Shown one piece after another: positions 22,888 through 35,278 of a DNA stretch of 64,000 nucleotides; the first letter of the stretch is position 1; each line of letters begins with the position of its first letter. The position numbers and the translations under genes were made by a program. The stretch is from Cercis canadensis (lineage: Eukaryota; Streptophyta; Magnoliopsida; Fabales; Fabaceae). The notes under the pieces are model-generated. The model was not told where the DNA came from. It saw nothing but the letters and a program-made list of their open reading frames with translations, and ran no database searches. Location of the stretch: positions 187,240-251,239 of the forward strand of contig QAOA01005854.1 of NCBI GenBank assembly GCA_003255065.1, read 5' to 3'.

Positions 22888-25705
22888 TCACCTCAAATTC
22901 AGTGGCTTCTTCTTCTTCTTTTGTTGTTTTGCCAGAAGAACTGAGAATCTCGCGAATCCAAATTTCTTTCTCTTTGCAGAAAAGTGCTTCTGATTATTTT
23001 CCTTCTCAAATTTCCTACTGAAGTCTGGATCATCGTTTTGTTTGCCAAGCATCTGACCCAGTGACACCTTCCGTTTCACTGAGGTTCTTTCTCCAAGCAT
23101 CCCTGCTTCATCCGGCAGAAGCAGCTTCCTGCTCAGTATTTGTCCTATTGATAGGGTTGGCTTTAGGACTGGCTTGGCTTCATCATTTAGCAGATTTAGT
23201 CCATTTACATCAAGTAACAAAGAATCTCTCCGATTTTGAGATGGGTAGGAATTCTTAAACTTTGTGGAGTTATGTACAGAAGAACGCCTTTTGTGACCCT
23301 CAGACCGCCATTTCCTTAGAGCCTCTTCAACTGCTAGCTTCCCCCTATTTGCAGCCTCTACCCTTTCAAGAGCTTCTTCCAGGGCTATCTTGCTGGTTTT
23401 AACTTCTTCTGTAGCTTCCTCTACCCTTTTCAAGATGTCCATTTTTGATAAATTTGCTTCATCGACTTGAAGCATGGCATCTAAAACTCTCTTCTTAGAT
23501 TGTTCCTCAGCATCTCTACCTTTGCTGATCAAAGCAGTATACTCTTTAAATGAAAGAGTTACTTCATCGTGCTTTCGTGTAGAATCTCCAGTTGAACTCT
23601 TATGGTGAGATAAAACCTTAATTTCTGCAAGGGCAGCAGCTTCTGCAGCTCTAGCAGCTTCCTTCATCTTTCTTGCTGCAACCAACCTGATCTCAGCAGT
23701 TCTAACCATAGTTTTTGTCTGTTCAATCTCGGATATTTTCCTCAACACTTCAGATTTTGCAGCTTCTCCCATTTTCTTGAAATGCTCCGCTTCAGAACTC
23801 AACCGCTGGAGTTCTCTTGTAATATCAGGGGGATTATCCAAACCACATTCAATTTCAGCATCTTTTGCCACTTGCAGTCTAAGCCTTGTTTGGTTTAGCT
23901 CCTCCTCAAGAGAAGATATTTTTGAAGAGTTCTGAGTCAACCTCTCAGAAGTTTTCTCAAGTGAGACTCTTTCCTTCTCCAACTTCTTATTGAGAGATTC
24001 AACAGAAAATCGTACATCAGCAAGATCATTAGTAGTTCTGGTTAAATTCAATTTAGCCTGCTTCAATTCCGTTAGTATTAAACTTGGAGAAGATAAAGGG
24101 TAGGGGCTAAAACCTTTCACTGAATTCTGAAGAGAACCCACTTGACTCCCTTGGTTTTCCTTATCTTCCTCTTTTGCTTGCATAGTTGAGTTTGTATCAC
24201 TTACACTCTTCTCAAGGGCCAAATTAACTTCAGATTCTTCCTTCTGTAACTTTGCTCTCAAATCTTCGACAATCTTTTTTGTACTTTCCAATTCTTTCAA
24301 GACATCAAGAGTTTCCCTTTCTTTCAGGATCAGTTCTTTCTCCAACACTGCTGCCTGCTCCACCAGTTTTTCAGCATCAACCTCTTCTGAGTCATGCTGC
24401 TAAAAAGAGGTAACTTTTCATTATTGAACTCAATCCAAGTGCTTTAAATTAAACAACTAAAAATTCACACAAAGAAAAATATACAGTGAATATAATTAGC
24501 CAAATGTGAGAGCAACTATACCGAATGTTCATTCTAATTGGCCTTGGACAGAAATGCAGATATGGACAAAAGTAATTGCTGATGCTGGTGGTGGTTTTGG
24601 ACCTGCTGGTGCTGACACCGCATTGTTGATCATAATCACTATCTCATCTGCTTAAGAAAGCCCAGGTTAAGCATTGAAACTTTTCCCTGTCCTTGCCCTT
24701 GGTGTTTTTCTGGGTGTTCTGGTTCCAATAGATGGAGGTTCATGTTCATCTGCAATGACAAAACTCTCTTGCATGGAAAAGTTCCAGTACTTAACCCGGG
24801 CTTTCTTAAGCAGATGGGATAGTGATTACAATCAACAGCAACAGGAGCCGCAGCAGATGCGGTGTCAGCACCAGCAGGTCAAAAATCACCAGTAGCATAA
24901 GCAATACCGCATAGGAGATGTACAGAAAAAATAAACATGGGATGCGACTCGGAGTCAAGATGATCTTACATCTAAGTGGCAAAGAATGCCCAGTACAAAT
25001 CCTCTCTTCATTAAAGAAATAGGGGCTTATATAGTTCTTAGCACCCAAAAATTAAAAAAGAAAAAAAAAAGGAAAAAGCTATGACAGATAGTAGTATAAT
25101 TCCTAGATTCTAATAGTATTCCCAATGCCAGTAATTTAGATTATAGTTCTTCAAATCTAAGGCTCCTTAGTACCCACAAGAACAAAAACAGATTCTTAAC
25201 TCAGAAACTATAGATGGAATAAAAAATTTGAGTAATTAATAATAAACAAAACTTATGTCTGCAATAACATTACAACAAAGCAAGTGGTATGAATGGGTCC
25301 ATAAAATAATACTTAAATTTCACATTGCTAGGGGTAACCAAATTTCAGGAGGAGAAAAGATCCATTCCCTTTTACCCTTTTTTTTTCCTTAAAAAGAAAG
25401 TAAATTTAGCAGCTAACTGAAGCAACTTTTTATTGCAGAGGGAAGAGAAGCAAAAGAAGAGAGGAAGAGAAAGAACAAACCTCAGGAGCAGAGAGCCTAT
25501 TATTATGAGTATGAGTGGGTTTCCAGTAACCAATCCCACCGAATCTACTCACTGCTTCTTTGACTGATTCAAAAGGCGCCGATGTATCAATCTCCGCTCT
25601 AAAGTCGTTGTTTTTCTTCACCCCACTGCCGTTTGAACCCGGTTCAACCCGATTCACGGTTCCGGGTCCACCCATTTCATACTTTCCAGCATTGTCACCT
25701 TCCAT
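22888..25705 (-). CDS. WEB family (DUF827) coiled-coil protein
   Basis: Two exons on the minus strand. Exon 1 is 25705-25481 (75 codons, ending GCTCCTGAG|GT). Exon 2 is 24399-22888, entered after TTTTTAG. Both borders are in phase 0, giving 578 residues. Exon 1 carries the family signature EIDTSAPFESVKEAVSRFG. Exon 2 is long coiled coil with heptad-like runs such as VEQAAVLEKELILKERETL, followed by a basic tail (KRRSS, SVKRKVSLGQMLG, KQQKKKKKP). WEB1 and PMI2 relatives act in blue-light chloroplast movement with actin; other WEB-family members are uncharacterised. This one looks like the short subgroup with a C-terminal SIGQILSRKL / SLGQMLGKQ pair. It appears intact. Its intron holds an inverted duplication. 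Confidence 0.92.
24571..24908. repeat. Long inverted duplication inside the WEB gene intron
   Basis: The left arm (24571-24689) and the reverse complement of the right arm (24772-24908) share GACCTGCTGGTGCTGACACC, CATCTGCTTAAGAAAGCCC and AACTTTTCC with few changes. The loop is about 80 bp. The right arm has about 18-20 extra bases (CTGCTGCGGCTCCTGTTG) missing from the left. A transcript across the region would fold into a hairpin with arms of over 100 nt. The right arm is open in one frame (Q-rich), which suggests a copied coding fragment, but no family is recognised. Confidence 0.75.
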
Positions 25706-27700
25706 GGTCGACCCAGTTCAAAGCACAAAGCTTTTCGTTGATTAACCAAAGAAGGAACCCCAGTCCCCAAAGGCAAAGGAAGTAGAGAGCCCTAGCCACT
25801 AGCTAGCTAGATAGAAGCTCTAGATTTTGGATGATGAAAAAACAAGGAAAGAGAAAAGGACAATAAATTGTTGGGTTGGGTGAATGTTGTACCATATAAC
25901 GGCAGCTGGATAGCGTCTCTGTCTGTGTCGTGCTTTGCCAATTGCCATAAAGAAAGAAAAGAAGAGAGTAACAGGGAGGGAAAGGGAACTAGCTAGCTAA
26001 GTATACGTTTCTGAGTGAAATTCCTGAATGCCCCATGGAGTTTAGCAATATTCCAGAGTGGTGGAGGAGAATACTATATTTTGTTTTACCCTTGGTGGGA
26101 AATATAGAAAAGAGGTCCTATGATCGGAGTCATTGAATTTTGAAACTGAGTGGGACAAAGATGGGGCCCAGTTTCGTCTTGTGTAGTCATATGTAATTTG
26201 CTTTTTAGGGGAACGGTAACAACACCTAACGACATCGTATCTTGAGTTATAAGTAAGCAACGGGCTGTCTCCTTTGAATCTTTTGAGCCAAAGTAAGACA
26301 GTTAAAAGAGAGATGTCTTTCTTCAAAACATGAACAAAAAAGGAAGAGATGTTTATTGGGGTTTAGTTTTTTTTGGCTGAGTTATTGGGGATTAATTATA
26401 TTTTGAGTAATTAAAAAATATTGTCACAATTTAAATGCGGTACTTAGATAAAATAAAAAGAAAGAAATTACATAACTTTTTAATATTAGTTATAAGTTTA
26501 AATCATTTTAACAACAAAATATTTTTATCATTAAATAAATATAAATAAATATTTTGAAAGTAAATATATTTTACGATCAAATAAAATAGAGTTAAATTTT
26601 TTATAATAAATTTGACAACAAATTTATTATGTTTGTTGTTTTTGTAACCTAGGAGTTAGGGTCTGACATCAACCTTTTGATGGAGCTAGACGTATCAAAT
26701 ATGAGACGAGTAATTCTTGCTCCATAGGTTCCTCTATTAAAGCACTTACAATTGTAACTTTGTGTAAGAGAGTATTTTGAAACCCTCATTTTATCAATAA
26801 AAGGTCTCGAAAAATATGAAGCTTCAATGTTTCGAAATTCAAATAGTGACTTCTTTTAGTAGTGAAGGATATGATGATGAAGGATTAGCATTTTCAGTGC
26901 AACGGTTACTTCATGATTGCTAGTTTGCTGGGAATCATTTATTTCACTAAAGCCCCCACATCATGATGGTGCAAATCGTTTCACTTTTCTTTTGCTTTCC
27001 CATGTAATCATTTTTCCTCATTTTCTTTTTCTCTGCAGGAGCCTTCAAATTATTAATTGTGTTTCTTGTTTTATAATTAATTCCAAATTAAAAACTTAGG
27101 GGTTGTTTGTTTGAGTTTTTGTTTTTTGGTTTTATAAAGCAGCTTTAAAATATACTAAAAATAAGTTTTTTAAATTTACATTTCTTCAAGTTCCCTCAAG
27201 TGATATATACTCCTCTAAGTCCTCTTGTAGTCTCAGATTCAACTGTGTTCACAAGATGTGGAATTTTTTTTTTCATAAATTTATAAAATATGCTAAAAAT
27301 AATTTTTTTCTTTTGAAAAAATTTGATTTAAAAGGAATAAATCTAAAAATAGTATTCAATAATCTATGAATCTAATAGCATCTCCTCTAATTATAGACGA
27401 AATTTTCAATTTAATTCCTAACTATGTAGATATAAGACTAGTGTTTGGAAGCAGTAACTTGTCATTTGCCATCCCCAAAAGCTTTTATTTCCTTTCTCAA
27501 TGAATGGGAATGGCTTCATTTTATGTTTTTAAGAGCACTACAGTTACAAACTTAATTGCATTATTGTTAAGTCATTTAAATTGCCCAACTAATTTTAGGT
27601 GGGTCATTAATTTTTTTTCTTTATAGATGAGTCATAATTATTGTTAAATTTTTAAAATTATCTGCATTAATGATCACTATCGTACATATAATAATTATTA
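25706..27700. other. Promoter side of the WEB gene and intergenic sequence
   Basis: The first few hundred bases should be the 5'UTR and promoter of the WEB gene. No clear TATA box could be chosen. Beyond about 26.3 kb it is AT-rich with no gene recognised. GGGGTTGTTTGTTTGAG near 27100 resembles a MITE end but no partner was found. Confidence 0.4.
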
Positions 27701-27701
27701 T

Positions 27702-27897
27702 CAGAGATTCTATGATACTATATGTATATGTCATATTACACTGTCATGACAAACATATGTAATTTTTATATTTTATTTAATATAAAATTAATTTATCTTA
27801 TTTTCTAAAAAAAAAAATAATTAATTTATATACATGTCATTTATACATTAATTATTCTTATGTAGTATGACATATAACAAAGTATCTAAGAAACCTC
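27702..27897 (+). mobile_element. MITE family A, copy 3
   Basis: Same orientation as the copy at 33080-33280. It starts AGATTCTATGATACTA and ends TGTAGTATGACATATAACAAA and AGTATCTAAG, with an AT-rich core and no coding capacity. It is somewhat diverged and slightly shorter than copies 1 and 4. Confidence 0.65.
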
Positions 27898-27899
27898 TA

Positions 27900-29536
27900 A
27901 TTATTATGCGATGACAATTTAAAAACACAAAATATTCACTAATCTGTATGTGACTATCAACAAACAAAAAAAGAGTTTAAAAAATGATGGCAAAACTAAA
28001 TAAAAAGTCCCCATGCTCTGTCCTAGCATATCTACATTGTAAAATCCTTGAGTTATAAAGAATCATAAAAGTATGCCCTTGAGAAGAGAAGACCCTTCCA
28101 CAAAATTCTGTAGAAAGTTGAAAATCAAACTTGACCTTTGTACTTCACCAATTATCAACCAGGTGTGACCTCTTCTATTTCTCAATGGTCATGTTTTAAG
28201 GTAAAAAGGGCAGCAAGAACAGATGACAAATCTATTAGAAAATAGTTAATAACAGGAAAATAAGTGTTTCTTCACAAGTTGATGGAAAACGCTTCAATTT
28301 AATAGTGGAACTGCAACTAATTAAATTACAAAATAATGAAACTGAATTTAGAGTAATTCACAAGTTGGTAGAATGTAATTTTCATATAGGTGTTAACTTT
28401 TAGAGAACTGCTATAGTAGCTTAATATTTTTTATTAAGATTTTGTCATGATTCAAATTGAAAATGGTTATTAGATAAAATAAAGTAGGAGAGAGTATTTA
28501 TTTATTAAGAGTAATTAAGACCACTGCTACTACTACCAAATTCAATATCTGAATGTAAGAAAATCATTACCAAGTGCTTGGTTCAACTAATACCAACAAG
28601 TGCCCCCTTGGTTATGATCAAGAGTTCGAGGTTCAGTGAGAGCATTGATGGAAGAGGGGAGAAACCGTAATTGTTCTAAACTTAGAACAAGATTAGACTC
28701 ACGCTCAATTGAGTAAAGTGATAATACTTGTGATATTAACAAAACAAAAAAATGACTGAAAATCATTGATTTTGTACACTAATTGTATGATCTCCTCTTT
28801 TTTAGAGACATAAAATATTATATTACACATGTATATTTTTATTTATGTTTACTATGGGAAACTCTATGAAACAGTAGACAAGTTTGGAAATTTACATTGC
28901 TCACATAGTACACTTGAGAAATTCCGGGGCCACAGGAATTTCCCATGTAAATATAATGAAATTAATAATAATATGGCACACTAATGTAAATTCTTCCTAA
29001 TATCATCAAACAATTGTTCTTAAAATTTGTGGATTTTTTATTCAAATCTAAAATCTTAGCCAAAATAAGAAAAAAAAATTTCTTCTCAATTTCACAAAAT
29101 AAAAATGGTGAAAACCTCTTCTTGTTATATTTTTATTTTTATTCTTAGTAAGAGTATCTTAGCTATTGAATATGGCATTGGGCTATAATTAGCTTAGCAC
29201 TGTCCTGTGGGAATAAACAAGTTTTGTTTATTAACGTAGTTCAATCAGCAAAATGATTCCCTGTCTCATTCTTCTTAACCCTTCAGTTCAGTCTACAAAT
29301 ATCATAATCTATACGCCAAGTACACCAATTTAATTAGCAGATCAGTTGTTTGTGTTCAGCTTCAGTTTCTTTCCCAAAAACAACATGGCTATGAAAGGTA
29401 ACCCCTTTGCTTTTCTAGCCGATGAGAAGGTAATGACATTGCCTAATTGGCTCGTTCTATCCTTGTGAAACTTAAGAAGCCCCTAGACCTAGAACAATGC
29501 CTTGCCTCTCAAGGGAAACACATTGACACTAATAGG
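27900..29536. other. AT-rich intergenic stretch, no gene seen
   Basis: No gene recognised. A SINE-like copy lies at about 28610-28746. Confidence 0.4.
28610..28746 (+). mobile_element. SINE-like element, family D, copy 1
   Basis: Shares order and wording with 36530-36680: AAGAGTT(C/T)GA..., TCAGTGAGAGCATT, GTAATTGTTCTAA, GTGATAATACTTGTGATATT, then an A-rich tail. GAGTTCGAGGTTC resembles a Pol III B box. It has no coding capacity. No target-site duplication was established. Confidence 0.4.
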
Positions 29537-29858
29537 TGTCACAACGTACCCAAAGGTCGTTACGACGCGGATGACAGACTTAGAAAAAAAAAAAAGATTA
29601 GTTTTTGAAAAAAAAAATGGAATCGCCACCAATTGTATTAAGAAAATTGGGAACAATTGAAAAATATTTTTTTAATTAAAAAATGATTTGCGAATCAGAG
29701 AGGGTTCGGAAGTCTGTTTATGTGTGGAGAAGGTGTTAGATACCCTACAACATAAGTCTAAAGACGGTTACCTTAAATTAATTATGCGAACATAAATATA
29801 ACCAAAATGTGTATTTTATTTATCCGAAAATAATAAATACATTTACTGAAATATCTAA

Positions 29859-30277
29859 CAAAAGTAAAAACAGAGAATTAAAACGTGCAATGCGTTATTT
29901 CTCTACTGAAACCTAAATCTTTTCACTCATTTATAGCATAAAGTGACCGTCCAGGATAGCGCTACTTTCACCTAAGTCAGATAGAGAAAGACATATAAAA
30001 TTGACTCGTCTTATCCTTCCATGATAAATGAAGGGACATGCGAATACTACACGACACAAATATATTTNCAAAAGTAAAAACAGAGAATTAAAACGTGCAA
30101 TGTGTTATTTCTCTACTGAAACCTAAATCTTTTCACTCATTTATAGCATAAAGTGACCGTCCAGGGTAGCGCTACTTTCACCTAAGTCAGATAGAGAAAG
30201 ACATATAAAATTGACTCGTCTTATCCTTCCATGATAAATGAAGGGACATGCGAATACTACACGACACAAATATATTT
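29859..30277 (+). repeat. 209-bp direct duplication around a single N (30068)
   Basis: 29859-30067 and 30069-30277 are the same sequence with two visible changes (GCGTTAT/GTGTTAT and CCAGGATAG/CCAGGGTAG). They meet at the N. It looks like unmerged contig ends, possibly from two haplotypes given the two differences. Confidence 0.85.
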
Positions 30278-32085
30278 TTTATATGCAATGCAAATGCATA
30301 ATTTTAAGCATTACAATATTTTTTCTTGTACAATGGGAGAAAATTTAAATTACATCCAAATAAAAAAAAAAAGTTGTATCTTCGCTCTGGGACTCAAATG
30401 AGTCTCAATTCTTCCAGCTTGGAAAAAGGAATCGCCTTACATATCACATGGCTTCACCAGTGTCCATAAAGAGAAAAAAGAAACTTATGCATTCATGAAA
30501 GTTGCAATTAATTAAAAAAATAAATAAGAGAGACATTAACCCAAAATAATGCAGAAAAAACAAATAAAACAAATTCAAAACAATCCTTAAAATAGCTAAA
30601 GAAAATTTACTTAAAACAGAATTTAAACAAAGCATGGAAGTAGGCCAGAAATAGTCACTTGAACAGGAGGAGGGCAACAACGAAACTAAATCAAAACAGC
30701 AAAGAAGAAAATTGTGGGTTATTTTCTAAAAGAATAGCCATGCATTTCAGACGATAAAATAGCCCATTTAGAATAGCTCAAACAGTGCATAATCAATCTT
30801 ATTTTTGCGCCAAAACAACATAAGGTGAATACCAATACAAATCATTTGAATAGCGAAATAATATTAACCAAATCATGCTCACATAGTCTCCCAATAGCCA
30901 TCACACATGCCCATATCAATAATTAGTAAAATGCACCAGAATGACAGCTAAACACATACAAAAAATAACCGATAAGTGAGGTATAATATACCGGGATAGC
31001 CACCAAACATGTCATAAATAACGATCCTTATCAAGAGACAAATCTGAAGAAAATTCAAAGAATTCACATACTAATCAGTTATCCAAAACAACCGTGAATC
31101 AAAATATAAAATTGAAGAAAACTCAATAAATGCACATGCTAATCAACTACTTAAAACAATCATATTAGAATCAAAATTGGGAACAAGTTAGACATGTAAA
31201 AATTCTAAAAATTTCACACATTGAAGATATATGTCTTACGGTTTTATTGAGATAAAAATCATGCAATTTAGAATTGTATAACTCAAATTAGAGACAAAAG
31301 ACTAAACACTACCAGAGATAGGGTAGCAGTATCAGTGTAACAGTGAACAACCATGTTCAAATAGAAATTGAGAGCAAACTTGACATGAAAAAATTCTAAA
31401 AAGTATACACATTGAAGATATATATCTTACAATTCTAACAATATAAGAATCATGCAAATTGGAGCTCTATAACTCAAATTAGAGACAAAAGAAGAAACAC
31501 TACCAATGTTGGACTAACAGACCCGAATTTAGAAAATAAACCCCACATACCAAAAAAACTAATCAACCAACCAAGATAACTCTTCAATAGGAACCAAAAT
31601 AACTTTTAAAGTGACAAATATCACCCAAATAAAATAACACAAACAACCATTCAACAAACAAATATAACTATATGAATAAATATGACATAGAACAATTCTA
31701 AATTTTTTAAACAAGAACGAAGCTATCTAACTTTCATTGGCTCTAATCAAAAGCAAAAATATTAAGGAAACTATAATTAGAAAGATACAAGCATGATATC
31801 CAAGAACAATCCAATTTCAGCAATAGAAAACCCACACTATCAAAATAAAATTAAACTAATAACTACTTTATTATCCATCTCTAGCACCAAATTTCAGCCA
31901 ATTAAAGGGAAAAATCAAAGATTAAGGGCAAGGTAAATGAGAATGGAAAAGGAAAATCTTACCAAAGTGTTAAGCAATGGGTCAAATGGAAAGAATAATG
32001 GCTGAGTTCGTAGCTCACCGTCGATTTTTCTATCTTTGTCGCCACTAGGGCTGCTATAGGCTTGTCGAAGTGGAACTTTCCACTA

Positions 32086-32217
32086 TGAGTTTCTCTTCTC
32101 TCAAGAACCCCTTTCTCCTTTTTCTTTTCTCTCTTCTCCCTCTCAATTGCTCTTATCTCTTTCTCTCGTGTGTATCTCTCCGTCATTTTTCTGAATCTCT
32201 TTTTTTCTCTCCTTTAG
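32086..32217 (+). repeat. CT-rich low-complexity tract
   Basis: Long pyrimidine-rich run (TTTCTCTTCTCTC-type words) on the plus strand. It produces overlapping short open frames on both strands that I do not regard as genes. Confidence 0.7.
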
Positions 32218-33079
32218 ATATTTTATTTTGCCTTATTTTCCCATTTTGCCCTTCAATCTCTATCACCCATCTCCATTACTTTTCTATTAAATGGTTTTTC
32301 CTCCTTTTTAGTTTTAGTTATTTGTTAAATAGAAGATAATGTATGAATTTATACCAATGTGAAGAAAAAGAAATCTATTACTTGTTCTCTTATTGGTACT
32401 CTTAAATTTAATGACACAAAAATTTATTTATAATTTTTTTTTCTATTTTTTTAATTTATTTATTATTTACAAAAAAATTAATTATTGAAGAATGAGTTAA
32501 ATAGGCTAAGATAAAATAAGTGACCTAAATGAACAATGGACTAAGCTTAAGGTTTACTTTATTATAAAAGTCCAAATAACAAAATAAAAATCACTAATTA
32601 AAAATTAAGAATTTATCTTTTTTTTTTTTAAAAAAATTATACCATAACAAAAAATTGGATAAAATACGGTATCTACAGTTACCCCTCTTTACGTGTTTTT
32701 TTATAGATAAAATATGCTAAGCTCTCGCTTATTGTGTTTTAGTATAAAAAAACATATAAAAATAAAAGACACTTATTTTGTTTGGAACACTAAAAAATGA
32801 CAAAGAAATTTTCATGTGATTATAATCCAAAAAAATAATGACGTATGAGTTTTTAGGCTTGGGCTCAAGGCCCAGGTTGAATGTGTTTGCCTTGAGGGGT
32901 TTTCCCAAATGGCCTAATAGAAGGGTTAACTTTTACATACGAAAGCCAATTAACTGGACCCATTATTTAAGCTAGTGTTATTGGGCCCTTAAGATACCAG
33001 ATTATAACTCGTCCTTTTCTTTAGGCTATGGATATGGGTCCGCAGTCCGCACAAAAAGAAGCATGATGAATATAATAAC

Positions 33080-33280
33080 GGGAATTCTATGATACTACGT
33101 AAGTATGTTATACTACACTGACGTAGCAAGCATACATAATTTTTATATTTTATTATATATAAAATATAATTTATTTAATTTTTTAAACAAACTTAAAAAC
33201 AGTTAATTTGTACACATGTCATTCATTTATTAGTTATTTCTATGTAGTATGACATATTACATAAATACTAAAAATATCTA
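33080..33280 (+). mobile_element. MITE family A, copy 4 (best preserved with copy 1)
   Basis: About 200 bp starting GGGAATTCTATGATACTACG, with AGTATGTTATACTACA near the left and TGTAGTATGACATATTAC near the right, and an AT-rich core. The word ATGATGAATATAATAA lies directly before (33063-33078) and directly after the N at 33281 (33282-33297). That word could be unmerged contig overlap; it is longer than a normal target-site duplication. Confidence 0.7.
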
Positions 33281-33590
33281 NATGATGAATATAATAATAG
33301 TAGTAATTATATATTTTAGTGGGTCTGAGAGTGACAGTGAAACTGACCAGCCACCACACAATGTCCAATACATGTATGTGGTTTAGCCATTAAATGGTCC
33401 CCAACTTTGTACCAACTTCCAAGTGCGATCCAGGAGAATAGAATATCATGGGGAAAATTTACCAAGAAAAAAAAAATATCATGGGGAAGAGAAAAATATG
33501 CGACAAAGAAGAATATAGTGTTTTTTTTTTTTTTTTTTCATTTTTCATTTCTTGTTGTCTCTTCAATAAATTACCCCATGTAAAGTTAAT

Positions 33591-34080
33591 TTAGTGATAG
33601 TTGTATGAATAATATATTAATATGAATCTCATCATTTCAATACTCATCGTTATGAATAACATATTAATAATAATATTATTATTTTCAAGACTTTCGCTCA
33701 ATGATAAAGATGTAATAAGTTTATCTCAGTTAGTCAATGTTCAAATCTTAGGGCTAGTATTAATTTTTTTTTTTAAATGCATTAGGTCGATGTGAATGTG
33801 TGCTCTTAAAATTTTTTAACGAGGGATATAGTCTTAGTGATAGTTGTATGAATAATATATTAATATGAATCTCATCATTTCAATACTCATCGTTATGAAT
33901 AACATATTAATAATAATATTATATTTTTAAGACTTTGGCTCAATGATAAAGATGTAATAAGTTTACCTCAGTTAGTCAATGTTCAAATCTTAGGGCTAGT
34001 ATTCAGGAAAAATTTTCTTTTAAATGCATTAGGTCGATGTGAATGTGTGCTCTTAAAATTTTTTAATGAGGGATTTAGTC
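33591..34080 (+). repeat. Tandem duplication of about 245 bp holding SINE-like copies
   Basis: 33591-33833 and 33834-34080 are nearly the same. Each contains TTAGTGATAGTTGTATGAA and then a tRNA-like stretch. That stretch has GGCTCAATGATAA, resembling a Pol III A box, in copy 2 (one change in copy 1) and GTTCAAATCTTAGGG, resembling a B box, in both. I read each half as carrying a tRNA-derived SINE. A further fragment of the same tail sequence lies at about 34985-35060. Confidence 0.6.
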
Positions 34081-34089
34081 TTAGTGTAA

Positions 34090-35275
34090 AAACTAGCTCA
34101 AGAATATCCTTACCATTAAAAAAAATATACTCACCATTCTTTACATTGTAGTCCAGTTAAATTTGGATCATGTACAAAAATGTGTTAAGTTAGTCAGCTA
34201 AAATTGTAAAATATAAATTAAACTGAGACCAATTATAATGTCAAAAGTAGACTTGAGAGTTCAGGATATATTGGCATGGCATCCAAGGGGGTCCCCAATG
34301 ATTCTATAGCTAGCTACCGTAAGCTAAATGTTAAGTGAGAAAAGTATCAAATAATAAAAAGAGTTAAGTGATTGTGAAATCTTAATATACAATAGATTAT
34401 AGAGGGGAGGTAGAAATATTGTAATAAACAGAAGAATTAGTTAAATGATTGCGACATTAACGTAGACTTGAGATGGGACATGAGTTCATCAAAGCTTTTC
34501 TGATAAACGTAACATAATATATAATTAATAGTGGGATGATAGTTGTTGGCGTTGAGGTATAATAATATCAAAAATGTAGTTGGATGGAATGTATATATGC
34601 TTCATGCCCTAAGCTAGCACGAGTTTCTCCTCTCGAGTTACATTTATTTTCCTACTTGCTATTTTTCTTTCTTATCACACTAAATTTATAGTGCTTGTGG
34701 AATTTTCTTTACGTCTTTTGTTGTCTTGGTGTTTAAGAATACAAAATCTAGCTAGCTAGTCATTCATCAAAGTATATATTAATTAATTAATTGGGAATAT
34801 CATATTCATGAAAGCATGGAGGCATGTGCTTTGTCGCACAAAATTCCGAGTACTTCTCTATAATAAGATCACTTTATGTCAATTTTGAGAATCCATTTGA
34901 AAATATTTTAGATCAAGACTTTGATGCCATCCTTAGGTTTTCTATTTACCCACCCTGGGTAAATTTTCCCTTAAACGCACATAATAATGTGGATGATATA
35001 TTCTTAAGATTAATTAAGAAGGGATTAAGTCTTGGTGGGCAAAAGCTTAACTTGAGGATACTCTTACTATTAAGGCTTAAATGCATTTTAGGTTTCTTAT
35101 TTTGATGAAATGAACGTTTCGATTCCTCTATTTTCAAATGAAACTTTATTAAAACAAAAAAAAAAAAATTGTTCTAAGCTATGCATTTGACAAAGTGATA
35201 AGCTAGATGATCCTGTACTAAGAATGCTTTTGAAATGGCGCCAATGAGTAATTAGCCACGGTAGTTTTGAATCTT
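34090..35275. other. Intergenic sequence, no gene seen
   Basis: AT-rich. An open frame at 34824-35105 overlaps a repeat fragment and shows no known domain. Confidence 0.4.
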
Positions 35276-35278
35276 TTA

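Larger units (their letters stand above)
29537..32677. mobile_element. Large LTR-retrotransposon remnant or solo LTR
   Basis: The left end TGTCACAACGTACCC, with GGAATCGCCACCAAT about 90 bases inside, and the right end GGTATCTACA followed by GTTACCCCTCTTTACG resemble the edges of long LTRs of plant Ty3-gypsy-type elements as I remember them. The 3.1 kb interior has no pol motif in any frame. That fits a very long solo LTR or a LARD-type derivative. No second LTR and no 5-bp duplication are visible. The interior contains a 209-bp duplication at an N and a CT-rich tract at 32086-32217. Confidence 0.4.

Noticed and set aside
24674..24895. 73-residue Q-rich frame in the WEB intron
   Set aside because: It lies within one arm and the loop of an inverted duplication, on the opposite strand to the host gene, with no recognised family.
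29383..29470. ATG with a short frame and a donor-like GAGAAG|GTAATG
   Set aside because: The frame closes quickly and no further exon was found; the region leads straight into an LTR-like remnant.
31959..32339. Overlapping frames at 31959-32186 minus and 32070-32339 plus
   Set aside because: Both are products of a CT-rich low-complexity tract.
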